The notes beneath the pieces are model-generated. The model made no database searches, had not been told where the DNA came from, and saw only the letters and a list, made by a program, of their open reading frames with translations. The translations under genes and the position numbers were made by a program. DNA of 64,000 nucleotides from Pseudoselenomonas ruminis (lineage in GTDB: Bacteria > Bacillota > Negativicutes > Selenomonadales > Selenomonadaceae), in NCBI RefSeq assembly GCF_008271295.1, contig NZ_VTOY01000001.1:310001-374000 (forward strand). The letters are read 5' to 3'. The number at the start of each line of letters is the position of its first letter. Position 1 is the stretch's first letter. Below are positions 1 through 8,160 of the stretch, piece after piece.

Positions 1-1392
1 GAGCTCTTAAAACATATTCCGCATGATGGGGTCTACCGGATTGACTATGCACGGACGAATCTCGATGGGAAGCGCTGCCAGTTCCAGGCATGTTTTGCGC
101 GGGATATCAGTGTAAAGGGAACGCCGTGCTTTATTGCGGGCTTTCGTGATGTGCAGTCGATGTTTATGGCCGAGCAGAAAAAACAGCAGGAACTTGCCGA
201 AGCGCGCCGGGTAGCGGAAGAAGCCAATGCGGCCAAGACGAATTTCCTGTTCAATATGAGCCATGATATCCGCACGCCGATGAATGCCATTATGGGCTTC
301 CGGGATTTAGTGGAAAAGCATCAGGACGATCCCGAGCGGTGCCACCACTATCTGACCAAAATCAAGGAAGCGAGCAAGGTGTTGTTATCGATTATCAATA
401 ATGTGCTCGAAATGGCACGGATTGAAAAGGGAAGCTTAGCACTGGAAAACAATGTGTTTAATACCCATGAATTTGCCAATACAATTTTTTCGGTGGTAGA
501 AGAACTGATGAAGGCCAAGCAATTGGAGTTTTCCTGCGAGGTCAGAGTGGAACATGCTTATTTGTATGGCGATACGACCAAATTGCGCGAAGTATTTCTG
601 AATATCTTGTCGAATGCCTGCAAGTACACGGCACCGGGCGGCAGTGTCCACCTGGTTTGTGAGGAATTGCCCGGCAGCAAAGAGGGCTGGGGGATTATCC
701 GGACTACAATTTCCGATACGGGCATTGGCATGTCGGAAGATTTCCTGCCGCATGTATTTGATGAGTTTTCGCGGGAGAACAACACGACCAGTACGAAAAT
801 CGAAGGAACCGGCCTTGGCATGTCAATTGTCAAAAAGCTCGTGACCTTTATGGATGGGACGATTGAAGTCACCAGCGAAAAGGGGCGTGGCAGCACCTTT
901 GTGGTGAGTATTCCGCATCAGTTTGCCAAGTCAAGTGAAATCGCCAGGCAAAAGAATGCTGAGCCGGGGGTGGCGTCCTTGGCGGGAATTTCCATTCTGC
1001 TGGCCGAAGATAATGAAATCAATGCCGAAATCGCCATGACGCTCTTGCAGGAAGCCGGGATTCACATGGAACGCGCTGCGGATGGAAAAGAATGTGTGGA
1101 AAAATTGCAGACAGTGCCAGCTGGTACCTACGATTTGATTCTGATGGACGTGCAGATGCCAAATATGAATGGCTACGAGGCCACACGGGCAATCCGGGCA
1201 CTGCCTGACGCAAAAAAAGCAGGCATACCCATTCTCGCAATGACGGCCAATGCGTTTGCTGAGGACAGGCAGGCAGCTTTGGACGCGGGAATGAATGGTC
1301 ATATCGCTAAACCCATTGAGATGCCGGTATTACTTCGTTCGATAACCGAGCTGCTTGACAATTCCCGCGAAAACCGTATAATAAGTAATTAG
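1..1392 (+). CDS. Hybrid sensor histidine kinase/response regulator, 5' end outside window
   Basis: The frame is open from base 1 and no start is visible, so this is the C-terminal 463 residues of a longer protein; the missing part should hold sensory (probably PAS) domains. Visible in order: a short coiled linker, an HisKA dimerisation segment with the phospho-acceptor His in NMSHDIRTPMN (about residue 88 of the visible part), N box ILSNACKYT, G1 box DTGIGMS and G2 box GTGLGMS of the ATPase domain, and a receiver domain starting ILLAEDNEINAE with phospho-acceptor Asp in LILMDVQMPNMNG (about 383) and conserved Lys in HIAKPI. The layout is that of a soluble-ended hybrid kinase that autophosphorylates and passes phosphate to its own receiver; there is no output domain, so a downstream partner is expected. 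Its stop codon lies inside a TTAG/CTAA palindrome upstream of the next gene. The signal sensed cannot be told. Confidence 0.93.
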   Translation, partial: ELLKHIPHDGVYRIDYARTNLDGKRCQFQACFARDISVKGTPCFIAGFRDVQSMFMAEQKKQQELAEARRVAEEANAAKTNFLFNMSHDIRTPMNAIMGFRDLVEKHQDDPERCHHYLTKIKEASKVLLSIINNVLEMARIEKGSLALENNVFNTHEFANTIFSVVEELMKAKQLEFSCEVRVEHAYLYGDTTKLREVFLNILSNACKYTAPGGSVHLVCEELPGSKEGWGIIRTTISDTGIGMSEDFLPHVFDEFSRENNTTSTKIEGTGLGMSIVKKLVTFMDGTIEVTSEKGRGSTFVVSIPHQFAKSSEIARQKNAEPGVASLAGISILLAEDNEINAEIAMTLLQEAGIHMERAADGKECVEKLQTVPAGTYDLILMDVQMPNMNGYEATRAIRALPDAKKAGIPILAMTANAFAEDRQAALDAGMNGHIAKPIEMPVLLRSITELLDNSRENRIISN

Positions 1393-1400
1393 CGAACTAA
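1389..1400. promoter_or_regulatory. Palindrome upstream of marR-type gene (possible operator)
   Basis: TTAG-CGAA-CTAA forms a perfect 4+4 palindrome that covers the stop of the kinase gene and lies 18 bases before the MarR start. A related TTAGT...ACTAA palindrome sits before the HlyD gene. Autoregulation of MarR genes through short palindromes is common, so this is a plausible operator, but it is inferred from symmetry and position only. Confidence 0.4.
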
Positions 1401-1418
1401 CTATATGGAGGCGTTGAG

Positions 1419-1904
1419 GTGAAGCGTGAAATAATACCAGCTTGGGAGGAGCTGGAGCGCCATAAACGAATTATCCCGGAAATCAATCCAGCCGCGGTAA
1501 TCGCCATGCTTGGCATCAAGATGGTAGGCGAGGAGATACAGCAATCGATTTTAGATGTGCTGCAAAAAGAGTACAATTTGTCCGAAGGAAAATTCTGTGC
1601 ACTGGTGGTACTGCATCAGCACAGCGAAACTGGCATCGCGCCGTCAGATCTGGCGGAAAAAGTTGGCGTGACCCGGGCGACGATCAGCAATATGCTTCAG
1701 CGGTTGGAACGCGATGGTCTCGTGGTGATTCGTCCGGCAGCGGACGATGGACGCGGCAAAATCGTCTTTATGACCGAGGAAGGCGCAGCCTTCATGGAAA
1801 AAATCCTGCCGCCGCATTATCTTCGTGTTACCAGGCTTATGGAAAAACTCTCAGAGCCGGAACAAAAAGAGCTTATATATCTGTTGAAGAAGTTGGCTCT
1901 TTGA
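1419..1904 (+). CDS. MarR-family transcriptional regulator
   Basis: 161-residue protein with the MarR winged-helix pattern: an N-terminal dimerisation helix region, then LAEKVGVTRATISNMLQRLERDG as recognition helix and the start of the wing (about residues 85-107), and a wing with DDGRGKIVFMTEEG. Length is usual for the family. The GTG start at 1419 is supported by GGAGG seven bases upstream. MarR proteins are dimeric repressors that release DNA when a small ligand binds, and they often control a neighbouring efflux system. That fits here, because the next genes encode an HlyD adaptor and an ABC-2 permease. Ligand unknown. Similar inverted repeats before this gene and before the adaptor suggest that it represses both. 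Confidence 0.9.
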   Translation: MKREIIPAWEELERHKRIIPEINPAAVIAMLGIKMVGEEIQQSILDVLQKEYNLSEGKFCALVVLHQHSETGIAPSDLAEKVGVTRATISNMLQRLERDGLVVIRPAADDGRGKIVFMTEEGAAFMEKILPPHYLRVTRLMEKLSEPEQKELIYLLKKLAL

Positions 1905-1933
1905 TGATTTTGCACAGATGAGGATTATTGCGT

Positions 1934-1960
1934 AGAGAAGTCTGGGACTTCTCTGCTTTT
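1934..1960 (+). terminator. Intrinsic terminator after marR-type gene
   Basis: AGAGAAGT, loop CTGGG, ACTTCTCT, then GCTTTT. It separates the regulator from the adaptor gene, so the efflux genes probably have their own promoter beyond it. Confidence 0.7.
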
Positions 1961-1964
1961 ATAG

Positions 1965-1980
1965 TTAGTAATCAAACTAA
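1965..1980. promoter_or_regulatory. TTAGT-N6-ACTAA palindrome before HlyD gene
   Basis: A perfect 5+5 inverted repeat with a six-base centre, 18 bases before the HlyD ATG and just after the terminator. It shares TTAG...CTAA with the site before the MarR gene, so both may bind the same repressor. Confidence 0.45.
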
Positions 1981-1998
1981 TTTAAGGAGAAGGAAAGA

Positions 1999-3093
1999 AT
2001 GAATGCAAAACAAAAGGCAACGCGGACGGGAATCGTATTTATTGCGCTGCTGCTCATTGGTGGACTGATACTGATGTATAAGGGCAACGATGCCCTGGCG
2101 TTGGCAACGGAGAAGAAGGAAGGCATTCTGACTGCCGAGCAGATCAAAATGTCGTTTGATTCGGTTAGCGGACGCCTTATCAAGGAGTCTGTAAAAGAGG
2201 GCGATTATGTAAAAAAAGGTGACGTTATCATGGAGCTTGACTCGACGGATACCGATTTGGCCATAGAAAAGCTCAAGGCACAGATTGCCCAGATGGATGC
2301 GCAGATCCGCTCGACCAGCGGCACGCAGGGGATCAATTTCCAAAAAGCCGACACGGATGCGAGCCAGAGCGGCCGGCAGATTGACCAGCAGTCTGCTGCG
2401 GTTTCGGCAGCGGCGGCAACACTGCGCAATTCCCAGATTGATTACAATCGTAAGGTTGCTTTGTTTGATGCCGGGGCCATTTCAAGAAGCCAGCTCGATG
2501 ATGCGGAGATGTCGCTGCAGGTGTCGCAGGCAAGTTTGGAGCAGCAGCAGCAATTGCTCCAGAAACTGCGCGCAGGCTATAATGGCAGTGCCTCCGATAC
2601 GATTGGCCAGCAGCGTCAGGCTGCGGCCAATATGAGCAATGATGTGGAATCGCTCCAGCAGCAAAAACAGGCGCTCGAAGTTCAATTAAAGGAATTGGAA
2701 GTAGCCAAAGAGCGGCTGACGCTCCGCGCACCGGAGGATGGCAAAGTGCTGAAGGTGCTCGTCAAGGAAGGTGAGATGATTTCGCCGTCGACACCAGTGG
2801 TGCTGCTCGAAAGCAATCGCAGCTATTACGATATTTATATCAGTGAAAAGCAGGCAGCGAAGCTGCAAGAGGGACAGGCGATTAAAGGAACAACGGTTGC
2901 TGGCGAGCGCGAAGTTACGGGCACGATTCGCCTGCTGACGCAGGCTCCGGGATTTGCCGATTTAAAATCAACCCGTGAGAAGGGGCAGGCAGATCTTTCC
3001 GCGTTCCAGGTCCGTATTTATGTTGACCCGCAGGATGGTGTCATCCCGGGCATGACTATTGAGGTGAATGAACGTGAATTCACTAAAAGATGA
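1999..3093 (+). CDS. HlyD-family secretion/efflux adaptor protein
   Basis: 364 residues with one N-terminal membrane helix (about residues 12-29, IVFIALLLIGGLILMY) and a large periplasmic part. The first lipoyl-like half lies near residues 45-80 (VKEGDYVKKGDVIMELDS). A long Gln/Ala-rich coiled coil spans about 80-235, followed by the second lipoyl half (APEDGKVLKVLVKEGEMISP) and a beta-barrel domain. This is the periplasmic adaptor architecture of HlyD/EmrA proteins, which bridge an inner-membrane pump and an outer-membrane channel, as expected in a diderm Firmicute. ATG start has GGAGAAGG upstream. Its last bases overlap the permease gene, so the two are translated together. Substrate unknown. 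Confidence 0.9.
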   Translation: MNAKQKATRTGIVFIALLLIGGLILMYKGNDALALATEKKEGILTAEQIKMSFDSVSGRLIKESVKEGDYVKKGDVIMELDSTDTDLAIEKLKAQIAQMDAQIRSTSGTQGINFQKADTDASQSGRQIDQQSAAVSAAAATLRNSQIDYNRKVALFDAGAISRSQLDDAEMSLQVSQASLEQQQQLLQKLRAGYNGSASDTIGQQRQAAANMSNDVESLQQQKQALEVQLKELEVAKERLTLRAPEDGKVLKVLVKEGEMISPSTPVVLLESNRSYYDIYISEKQAAKLQEGQAIKGTTVAGEREVTGTIRLLTQAPGFADLKSTREKGQADLSAFQVRIYVDPQDGVIPGMTIEVNEREFTKR

Positions 3094-4219
3094 AGTAAAG
3101 TTTCTGTTTTCGGGGCAGGGAATGCCCTATGAAAAAGTTTGCCTCATGGTGGCCATGGTGATTACCGTTTTTATGTCGGTGCTATTAAATGGAAATATTG
3201 CCAAGGATGCGAAGGTTGTAATAATCGACCTGGATAACTCTGCCTATACGCGTGAACTGACCAACCGCATTGAGGCTTCGGAGTATATGAAGGTTACAGC
3301 CGTAGTCAATACGGTCATGGACCCCAAGGAGCTTTTTTATCAGGATCGCGCGGCGGCCGTGGTGTATTTTCCGCGCGGCCTGGAGAAGGATCGGTATACA
3401 GGTGTAGCAACAAATATTGGTGTCTTTTATGATAATACCAATACAGCCCAGACGAGCAACATCAAGGAAGCTTTGAATGAAATTGTCGGGCTGGATAACG
3501 CAGCGGCGCAAGGTGATATCGGCAGCACGAATGACAGCATCCGCGGGCAGTTGAATCTTGCGTCGCGCAATCTGTTCAATCCGCACGATTCCAAAGATAA
3601 CGGCGAGACGTTGGGCTTTTTGTTCTTCTTTGGCTCGATGTTTTTTACCTTTGCTACGATTGGTATGATACCGCGTCTCCGCCTTTCGCATCAGCTGGAT
3701 TCAATCCTGCTCGAAGGTACTCCATGGGACCTGGTGGCACGCATTCTCCCGTATGGCGGCTGTTTGCTGGTTTCCTGGGTAGTGGGGCTGGCTGTCCTGC
3801 GCATTTGGGGCGACCTTAGCTTTACTGGCAGCTTGTTGACATTTTTGTTTATCCAGCTGTTCTACATCATGGTAACAGGGGCACTGAGTTTGTTTTTTGG
3901 CTGGACGGCGGCCAATCCTGGCATTGCCTCAAGCCGGATGATTTTGTTTATTCCGGGCGGCTTTATTTTTGGCGGCATGACCGGACCAACTACTTTTTTA
4001 GCCCCCTGGGTCGTAACGTTTAGCCATATCTTTCCGCTTACCTGGGAATATCACTTCCAGCGCGATATCATCGCGCGTGGTGCAGGCTTTGGCGATATTG
4101 CGCAAACGTTTGGCGCCTTTCTCGTCTATATGGGCGTTGTGGCGATTTTATTCTGTCTGCGGTTTTATGCCTCGCGCAAAGAGGTTATAAAAGAGCGGCA
4201 AATGGTATTGGATAATTGA
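3074..4219 (+). CDS. ABC-2 type transporter permease
   Basis: About 381 residues with the ABC-2 membrane protein layout: one N-terminal membrane helix (VCLMVAMVITVFMSVLL), a periplasmic domain of about 150 residues, then five or more C-terminal helices (for example FGSMFFTFATIGMI and GALSLFFGWTAANPGIASS). An ATG at 3068 is also in frame, but the Shine-Dalgarno GAGGTG at 3061-3066 fits the GTG at 3074, seven bases away. The gene overlaps the end of the HlyD gene. YhiI/YhhJ-like systems pair such permeases with an HlyD adaptor and an ATPase; no ATP-binding subunit is encoded next to this one, so it must come from elsewhere or be missing. Probably drug or lipid efflux controlled by the MarR protein. 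Confidence 0.87.
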   Translation: MNSLKDEVKFLFSGQGMPYEKVCLMVAMVITVFMSVLLNGNIAKDAKVVIIDLDNSAYTRELTNRIEASEYMKVTAVVNTVMDPKELFYQDRAAAVVYFPRGLEKDRYTGVATNIGVFYDNTNTAQTSNIKEALNEIVGLDNAAAQGDIGSTNDSIRGQLNLASRNLFNPHDSKDNGETLGFLFFFGSMFFTFATIGMIPRLRLSHQLDSILLEGTPWDLVARILPYGGCLLVSWVVGLAVLRIWGDLSFTGSLLTFLFIQLFYIMVTGALSLFFGWTAANPGIASSRMILFIPGGFIFGGMTGPTTFLAPWVVTFSHIFPLTWEYHFQRDIIARGAGFGDIAQTFGAFLVYMGVVAILFCLRFYASRKEVIKERQMVLDN

Positions 4220-4228
4220 GAAAAATAA

Positions 4229-4265
4229 GGAAGCGTCGCTATGGAGTTGACGCTCCTTTTTTTTT
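4229..4265 (+). terminator. Intrinsic terminator after efflux operon
   Basis: GGAAGCGTC and GACGCTCC pair around an 11-base loop with one bulge, followed by nine Ts. Ends the MarR-linked efflux unit. Confidence 0.8.
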
Positions 4266-4312
4266 GTAGTACACTAACAAAATGAGTGTTTTGATTAATT
4301 GGAGGGAACAGC

Positions 4313-5038
4313 GTGTCCGATAAAATTAATATATTAGGTGTAAACGTAGATCCTGTAACGATGTCGCAGGCGGTGGCACAGGTACAGGATTATATGGATG
4401 AGAAACAGAACGTTCTCATTGCAACTGCTAATGCGGAGATGATCATGCGGGCAACGCATGACAAAGAACTCCAAGACATTTTAAACGATGCGGCATTGGT
4501 TGTTCCGGATGGCGCTGGTACGGTTTGGGCGGCGCATCATCTGGGGCATGATATGCCGGAGCGCGTGGCTGGCTTTGACTTGGCGCAGGAACTTATGCGC
4601 ATAGCACCGAAGAAGAAGCGCCGCGTATTCTTTTTCGGCTCGGCACCGGGAGTAGCGGAGAAAGCCAAGGCAAAAGCTGAGGAGCTTTATCCGGGAATCG
4701 AGATCGTTGGCGTCCGCAACGGTTTCTTCACCGAGAAGGACGAATCGGAAATCATCGCCCAGATTAAAGAGGCAAAACCGGATCTGCTGCTGGCGGCATT
4801 AGGCGTGCCCAAGCAGGAAAAATGGCTCTATAAGCATAAAGAAGAGCTTGGCGTTCCGGTTTCCATCGGTGTCGGCGGTACGCTTGACGTCATGGCTGGT
4901 GTCATGAAACGTGCGCCGCTCTGGATGCAGAAAGCTAAACTCGAATGGCTTTTCCGCGGTATGCTGCAGCCGAAACGGGCTGGCCGTCTTATGGCGCTGC
5001 CGAAGTTCGTGCTCAAGGTTCATGCCGCCAAAAAGTAA
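4313..5038 (+). CDS. WecG/TagA/CpsF family glycosyltransferase
   Basis: 241 residues; family hallmarks are ILGVNVDPVTMSQA near the start, ATANAEMIM, DGAGTVWAA (about residues 66-74), RVFFFGSAPGVAEKA, and the C-terminal LGVPKQEKWL and GVGGTLDVMAG. Members are GT26 enzymes such as TagA and WecG, which transfer N-acetylmannosamine(uronic acid) to a lipid-linked GlcNAc intermediate at the inner face of the membrane during surface polymer synthesis. The GTG start at 4313 has GGAGGG upstream. It stands alone between a terminator and psd, near phospholipid and GT2 genes, so an envelope role is likely. The actual sugar donor cannot be read from the sequence. Confidence 0.92.
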   Translation: MSDKINILGVNVDPVTMSQAVAQVQDYMDEKQNVLIATANAEMIMRATHDKELQDILNDAALVVPDGAGTVWAAHHLGHDMPERVAGFDLAQELMRIAPKKKRRVFFFGSAPGVAEKAKAKAEELYPGIEIVGVRNGFFTEKDESEIIAQIKEAKPDLLLAALGVPKQEKWLYKHKEELGVPVSIGVGGTLDVMAGVMKRAPLWMQKAKLEWLFRGMLQPKRAGRLMALPKFVLKVHAAKK

Positions 5039-5115
5039 GGAGTGCGTAGACAAAGACGCTTTTTTTCCTTATAATTATCGTGTTGTTATTTCGTTTTTAT
5101 ATAGGAGGTGGGAGC

Positions 5116-5748
5116 TTGGCTCCTATTATATCTGAAGGATATCCGTTTATCTTTGGCTGTGCTGTATTGGGAGTAGTGCTCGGGCTGTCCTGGCATCCTT
5201 ATGTAGCGGTGGTTCCTTTTGTCTTAATGCTGTACTTCTGCTATTTTTTCCGCAATCCCAAGCGCCATATTGAGCTGGATGACTCGGTCGTTCTGTCTCC
5301 GGCCGATGGTACGGTAACGGATATCGTTCCGCTTGAGACGGATGAATTTGTCAAAGAACCTTGCAACAAGGTCATTATCTTTATGTCGGTTTTCAACGTG
5401 CATGTCAACCGCAGTCCGATTAAGGGACAGATTAAGCTGCAGAAATATTTCTGCGGGCGTTTCCGTCCGGCTTATAAGGATACGGTTGGTTTTGAAAACG
5501 AGCATCATGTGCTTGGAATTGAAAATGATCGCATCCGCATCAGTGTCAAGCAGATTGCCGGCATTTTGGCCCGCCGCATTGTGTCCTATGTCACCCTCGA
5601 TGATAAACTCGAGCAGGGTGAGCTCTACGGCATGATTAAATTCGGTTCCTGTCTGGAAGTCGTCATGCCGAAAAATGTAGAAATCATGGTGGAAAAAGGA
5701 CAGAAAGTAGCTGGCGGACAAACCATTCTCGGGAGGATTAAAGACTGA
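5116..5748 (+). CDS. psd: Phosphatidylserine decarboxylase proenzyme
   Basis: 210 residues from the TTG at 5116, which has AGGAGG seven bases upstream; an upstream ATG at 5080 lacks a ribosome site. Two N-terminal membrane helices are followed by the catalytic part with FRNPKR, SPADGTV, FMSVFNVHVNRSPI and the self-cleavage site in KFGSCLEV, where the Ser becomes the pyruvoyl cofactor. This is the short PSD class found in many bacteria and archaea. It converts phosphatidylserine to phosphatidylethanolamine, a major lipid of diderm Negativicutes. Its stop overlaps the pssA start by one base, so the two enzymes of the pathway are coupled, in the reverse of the biochemical order. Confidence 0.95.
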   Translation: MAPIISEGYPFIFGCAVLGVVLGLSWHPYVAVVPFVLMLYFCYFFRNPKRHIELDDSVVLSPADGTVTDIVPLETDEFVKEPCNKVIIFMSVFNVHVNRSPIKGQIKLQKYFCGRFRPAYKDTVGFENEHHVLGIENDRIRISVKQIAGILARRIVSYVTLDDKLEQGELYGMIKFGSCLEVVMPKNVEIMVEKGQKVAGGQTILGRIKD

Positions 5749-6458
5749 TGGATTATAGACGGTTTATACCTAATCTTTGCACATCGATGAACCTGGTTTT
5801 TGGTATGTGCTCTATTCTTGCAACTTATCGCGGCGACCTCATCTGGGGTTCTATCTTCATTTTGCTGGCCTTGGTGGCCGATGGCCTCGACGGCCGTACG
5901 GCGCGTTTCTTTGGCGTGTCCAGTGAGATGGGCAAGGAGATGGATTCGCTTTGCGATTTGGGTTCCTTTGGTATCGCGCCGGGCTTTTTGGCCTGGGCCT
6001 TTGTCCTGCATAACTATGATTTGCTCGGCATGGCAGTAGTTATTCTGTTTGCTGTCTGCGGCATGTGGCGTCTGGCGCGCTTTAATGTCAATGCCGATGT
6101 CGTACATGGTTACTTTATGGGCCTGGCGATTCCGGCGGGCGGCAACATCGTGGCGATGACGACGCTGCTGTTTGTGCTGTTAGGTATTGACCCGATGGGC
6201 TTTGGCCTCGCGTATCCCATCATCATGGCCGTGGTAGGCTGGCTGATGGTCAGCCATGTCCATTACCCGAACTTTAAGGGCGATGGGGCAGAGCCGATTT
6301 TCCTTGTCACGAAGGCTTTCGCGGCTGTCATGTTTGCCGCAATCCTTTGGTTCGGCCGTGAGGCTTTGCTGCCGGCGCTCGCTGTAGCTGTTTTCTGCAC
6401 CTATGCTGCCGCTGGCATCGTAAATACACTGATTGCACTTTTTGCAAAGGAAGGCTGA
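5748..6458 (+). CDS. pssA: CDP-diacylglycerol-serine O-phosphatidyltransferase
   Basis: 236 residues, a polytopic CDP-alcohol phosphatidyltransferase. The signature DG-x2-AR-x8-G-x3-D-x3-D is visible, with DGLDGRTARFF followed by GKEMDSLCD (about residues 45-68). N-terminal NLCTSMNLVFGMCSI is typical of the PssA type II subclass. It makes phosphatidylserine from CDP-diacylglycerol and serine in the cytoplasmic membrane and hands it to Psd, whose gene overlaps by one base. About six to seven further hydrophobic helices follow. Downstream, a glycosyltransferase gene starts after six bases and is probably co-transcribed. Confidence 0.95.
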   Translation: MDYRRFIPNLCTSMNLVFGMCSILATYRGDLIWGSIFILLALVADGLDGRTARFFGVSSEMGKEMDSLCDLGSFGIAPGFLAWAFVLHNYDLLGMAVVILFAVCGMWRLARFNVNADVVHGYFMGLAIPAGGNIVAMTTLLFVLLGIDPMGFGLAYPIIMAVVGWLMVSHVHYPNFKGDGAEPIFLVTKAFAAVMFAAILWFGREALLPALAVAVFCTYAAAGIVNTLIALFAKEG

Positions 6459-6464
6459 TGATTT

Positions 6465-7727
6465 TTGTTTAATTATCCTTTTGATATCATCATGGTTCCC
6501 ATGCAGATCATGATTTTCCTCTTTACGCTGTACTTCTTCGTCATTGGCTTCTGTGGCATGTGGCGTCGCGGTGAGACGAAAATCAAAACGCCGAAAAAGA
6601 CGTTTGCGCTGATTGTCGCTGCGCATAATGAGCATGCCGTCATCGGTCAGCTCGTCGAGAATCTGCAAGGGCTCAATTACCCGAAGGATATGTATGATAT
6701 CCATGTAATTGCGGATAACTGTACGGATAATACCGCGGAGATTGCCGCAAATGCTGGTGCTATTGTTCACGAACGCACGCATCCGACGAAAAAGTCCAAG
6801 GGCTATGCCCTCGAGTGGATGTTTGACCGTTTGTTCAAGATGGAGAAGCAGTACGATGCCGTTTGCGTCTTTGATGCTGACAACCTCGTTCATCCGCAGT
6901 TTCTCATGGAGATGAATAACCGCCTGTGCAAGGGCGATAAAGTTATCCAGGGTTATATGGATGCGAAAAATCCGTACGATACCTGGGTCGCCGGTACCTT
7001 TGCTATTGCCTTCTGGGTCATCTGCTATATCTCCCATCTGGCAAAATCCAATATCGGTCTTTCGGCCTGCCTCGGCGGTACGGGCATGTGCTTCTCGTCG
7101 GATATCCTCAAGGAACATGGCTGGAATGCAACCTGCCTGACGGAGGATATGGAATTTACGATGAAGTGCATGGCACAGGGCATCAAGACGAGCTGGGCGC
7201 ATGATGCGATCATCTATGATGAAAAGCCGCTGACGTTTAAGCAGTCCTGGAACCAGCGCAAGCGTTGGGCACAGGGACAGTTCGATGTCGGCAACCGCTT
7301 TATCCCGAAGATGCTCAAAGCTGGTTGGAAACACAAAGACATCCGCATGTGGGATGAATGTATCTATCTGATGCAGCCGCACTTCCTGATGATTTCAACC
7401 ATCTTCATCATCATCAGCTACATCCAGCTCGGTTTTGAACCGTTCTATACGAACATCTATAACTTCATGCCATCGCAGCTTATGACGGCAATCATGCTCG
7501 GCCAGTACATCCTGCCGATGATTATCCTGATTAAGATTCGTGCCAAGTGGAAATCCTGGCTCTACATGCTGCTCTATCCGGTGTTCATTTACTCCTGGAT
7601 TCCGATTATCTTCCTCGGGTTTATCAACCGCAATGACCACGAGTGGAGCCATACGCAGCATACGCGTGCCATGAGCATGGATGATATCGTTGGCAATGTC
7701 AAAAACACCAAGAATATCGGGCGTTAA
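6465..7727 (+). CDS. Family 2 membrane glycosyltransferase
   Basis: 420 residues with one N-terminal membrane helix, a cytosolic GT-A domain and three to four C-terminal helices. Motifs: AAHNEHAVIG, DNCTDNT, the metal-binding DADN (about residue 140), TEDMEF and QRKRWAQGQ, the Q-x-x-RW pattern of processive or polyprenyl/lipid-linked GT2 enzymes. The start is taken as TTG 6465 with AAGGAAGG upstream; an ATG at 6458 hits a stop within five codons. Location six bases after pssA suggests membrane glycolipid or surface polysaccharide synthesis. The closing SHTQHTR segment is conserved-looking, but its role is unknown to me. Confidence 0.9.
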   Translation: MFNYPFDIIMVPMQIMIFLFTLYFFVIGFCGMWRRGETKIKTPKKTFALIVAAHNEHAVIGQLVENLQGLNYPKDMYDIHVIADNCTDNTAEIAANAGAIVHERTHPTKKSKGYALEWMFDRLFKMEKQYDAVCVFDADNLVHPQFLMEMNNRLCKGDKVIQGYMDAKNPYDTWVAGTFAIAFWVICYISHLAKSNIGLSACLGGTGMCFSSDILKEHGWNATCLTEDMEFTMKCMAQGIKTSWAHDAIIYDEKPLTFKQSWNQRKRWAQGQFDVGNRFIPKMLKAGWKHKDIRMWDECIYLMQPHFLMISTIFIIISYIQLGFEPFYTNIYNFMPSQLMTAIMLGQYILPMIILIKIRAKWKSWLYMLLYPVFIYSWIPIIFLGFINRNDHEWSHTQHTRAMSMDDIVGNVKNTKNIGR

Positions 7728-7733
7728 AAGAAG

Positions 7734-7757
7734 CCTCCCTCTATGAGGGAGGTTTTG
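7734..7757 (+). terminator. Intrinsic terminator after GT2 gene
   Basis: CCTCCCT, loop CTATG, AGGGAGG, TTTT. Closes the psd-pssA-GT2 unit just before queD. Confidence 0.8.
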
Positions 7758-7780
7758 CCTTAAGCGAAAGGAAGTATTGT

Positions 7781-8158
7781 ATGTATACATTAAAAATAGA
7801 GGGCGCCTTTGAAGCTGCCCATCATGTCGAAGGCTATCCGGGCAAGTGTGCGCGCCTGCATGGCCATAATTGGGTCGTTGAGGCAGTAGTAAAAGGCAAA
7901 GAACTTGACGAGCTCGGCATGCTGATTGACTTTAAGGTCATGAAAAAAGAATTGGCTGCGGTACTTGAGCGTTTTGACCATCGGTATTTAAACGAATTGG
8001 AGCCATTTGTCCAGGGCGTAAATCCTACAGCTGAAAATCTTGCGCGGATTATTTTTGAAGAACTTGCCGGCCGCGATGTATTTAAACGCGACAGCGTTCT
8101 GCATGCCATCACGGTTTTTGAATCGCCGAAGTCTAGTGTAACGTATACGAAGGATTGA
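7781..8158 (+). CDS. queD: 6-carboxy-5,6,7,8-tetrahydropterin synthase (QueD)
   Basis: 125 residues. The zinc site is seen as FEAAHHVEG and RLHGHNW (three His ligands), the catalytic Cys lies in GKCARLHGH, and the DHRYLNEL and PTAEN motifs of the PTPS fold follow. QueD converts dihydroneopterin triphosphate to carboxytetrahydropterin, the second step towards 7-deazaguanine and queuosine in tRNA. The gene sits between a terminator and queE, whose start overlaps or abuts its end, so the two consecutive steps are co-expressed. queC and folE-type genes are not in this window. Confidence 0.95.
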   Translation: MYTLKIEGAFEAAHHVEGYPGKCARLHGHNWVVEAVVKGKELDELGMLIDFKVMKKELAAVLERFDHRYLNELEPFVQGVNPTAENLARIIFEELAGRDVFKRDSVLHAITVFESPKSSVTYTKD

Positions 8159-8160
8159 CT

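Noticed and set aside
5040-5068. Hairpin before psd as a terminator
   Set aside because: Only four to five base pairs with a mismatch before the T-run; left out as too weak to call.
6180-7382. Long minus-strand open frame opposite pssA/GT2
   Set aside because: It is antisense to two clear genes, has no recognisable domain, and arises from their codon bias.
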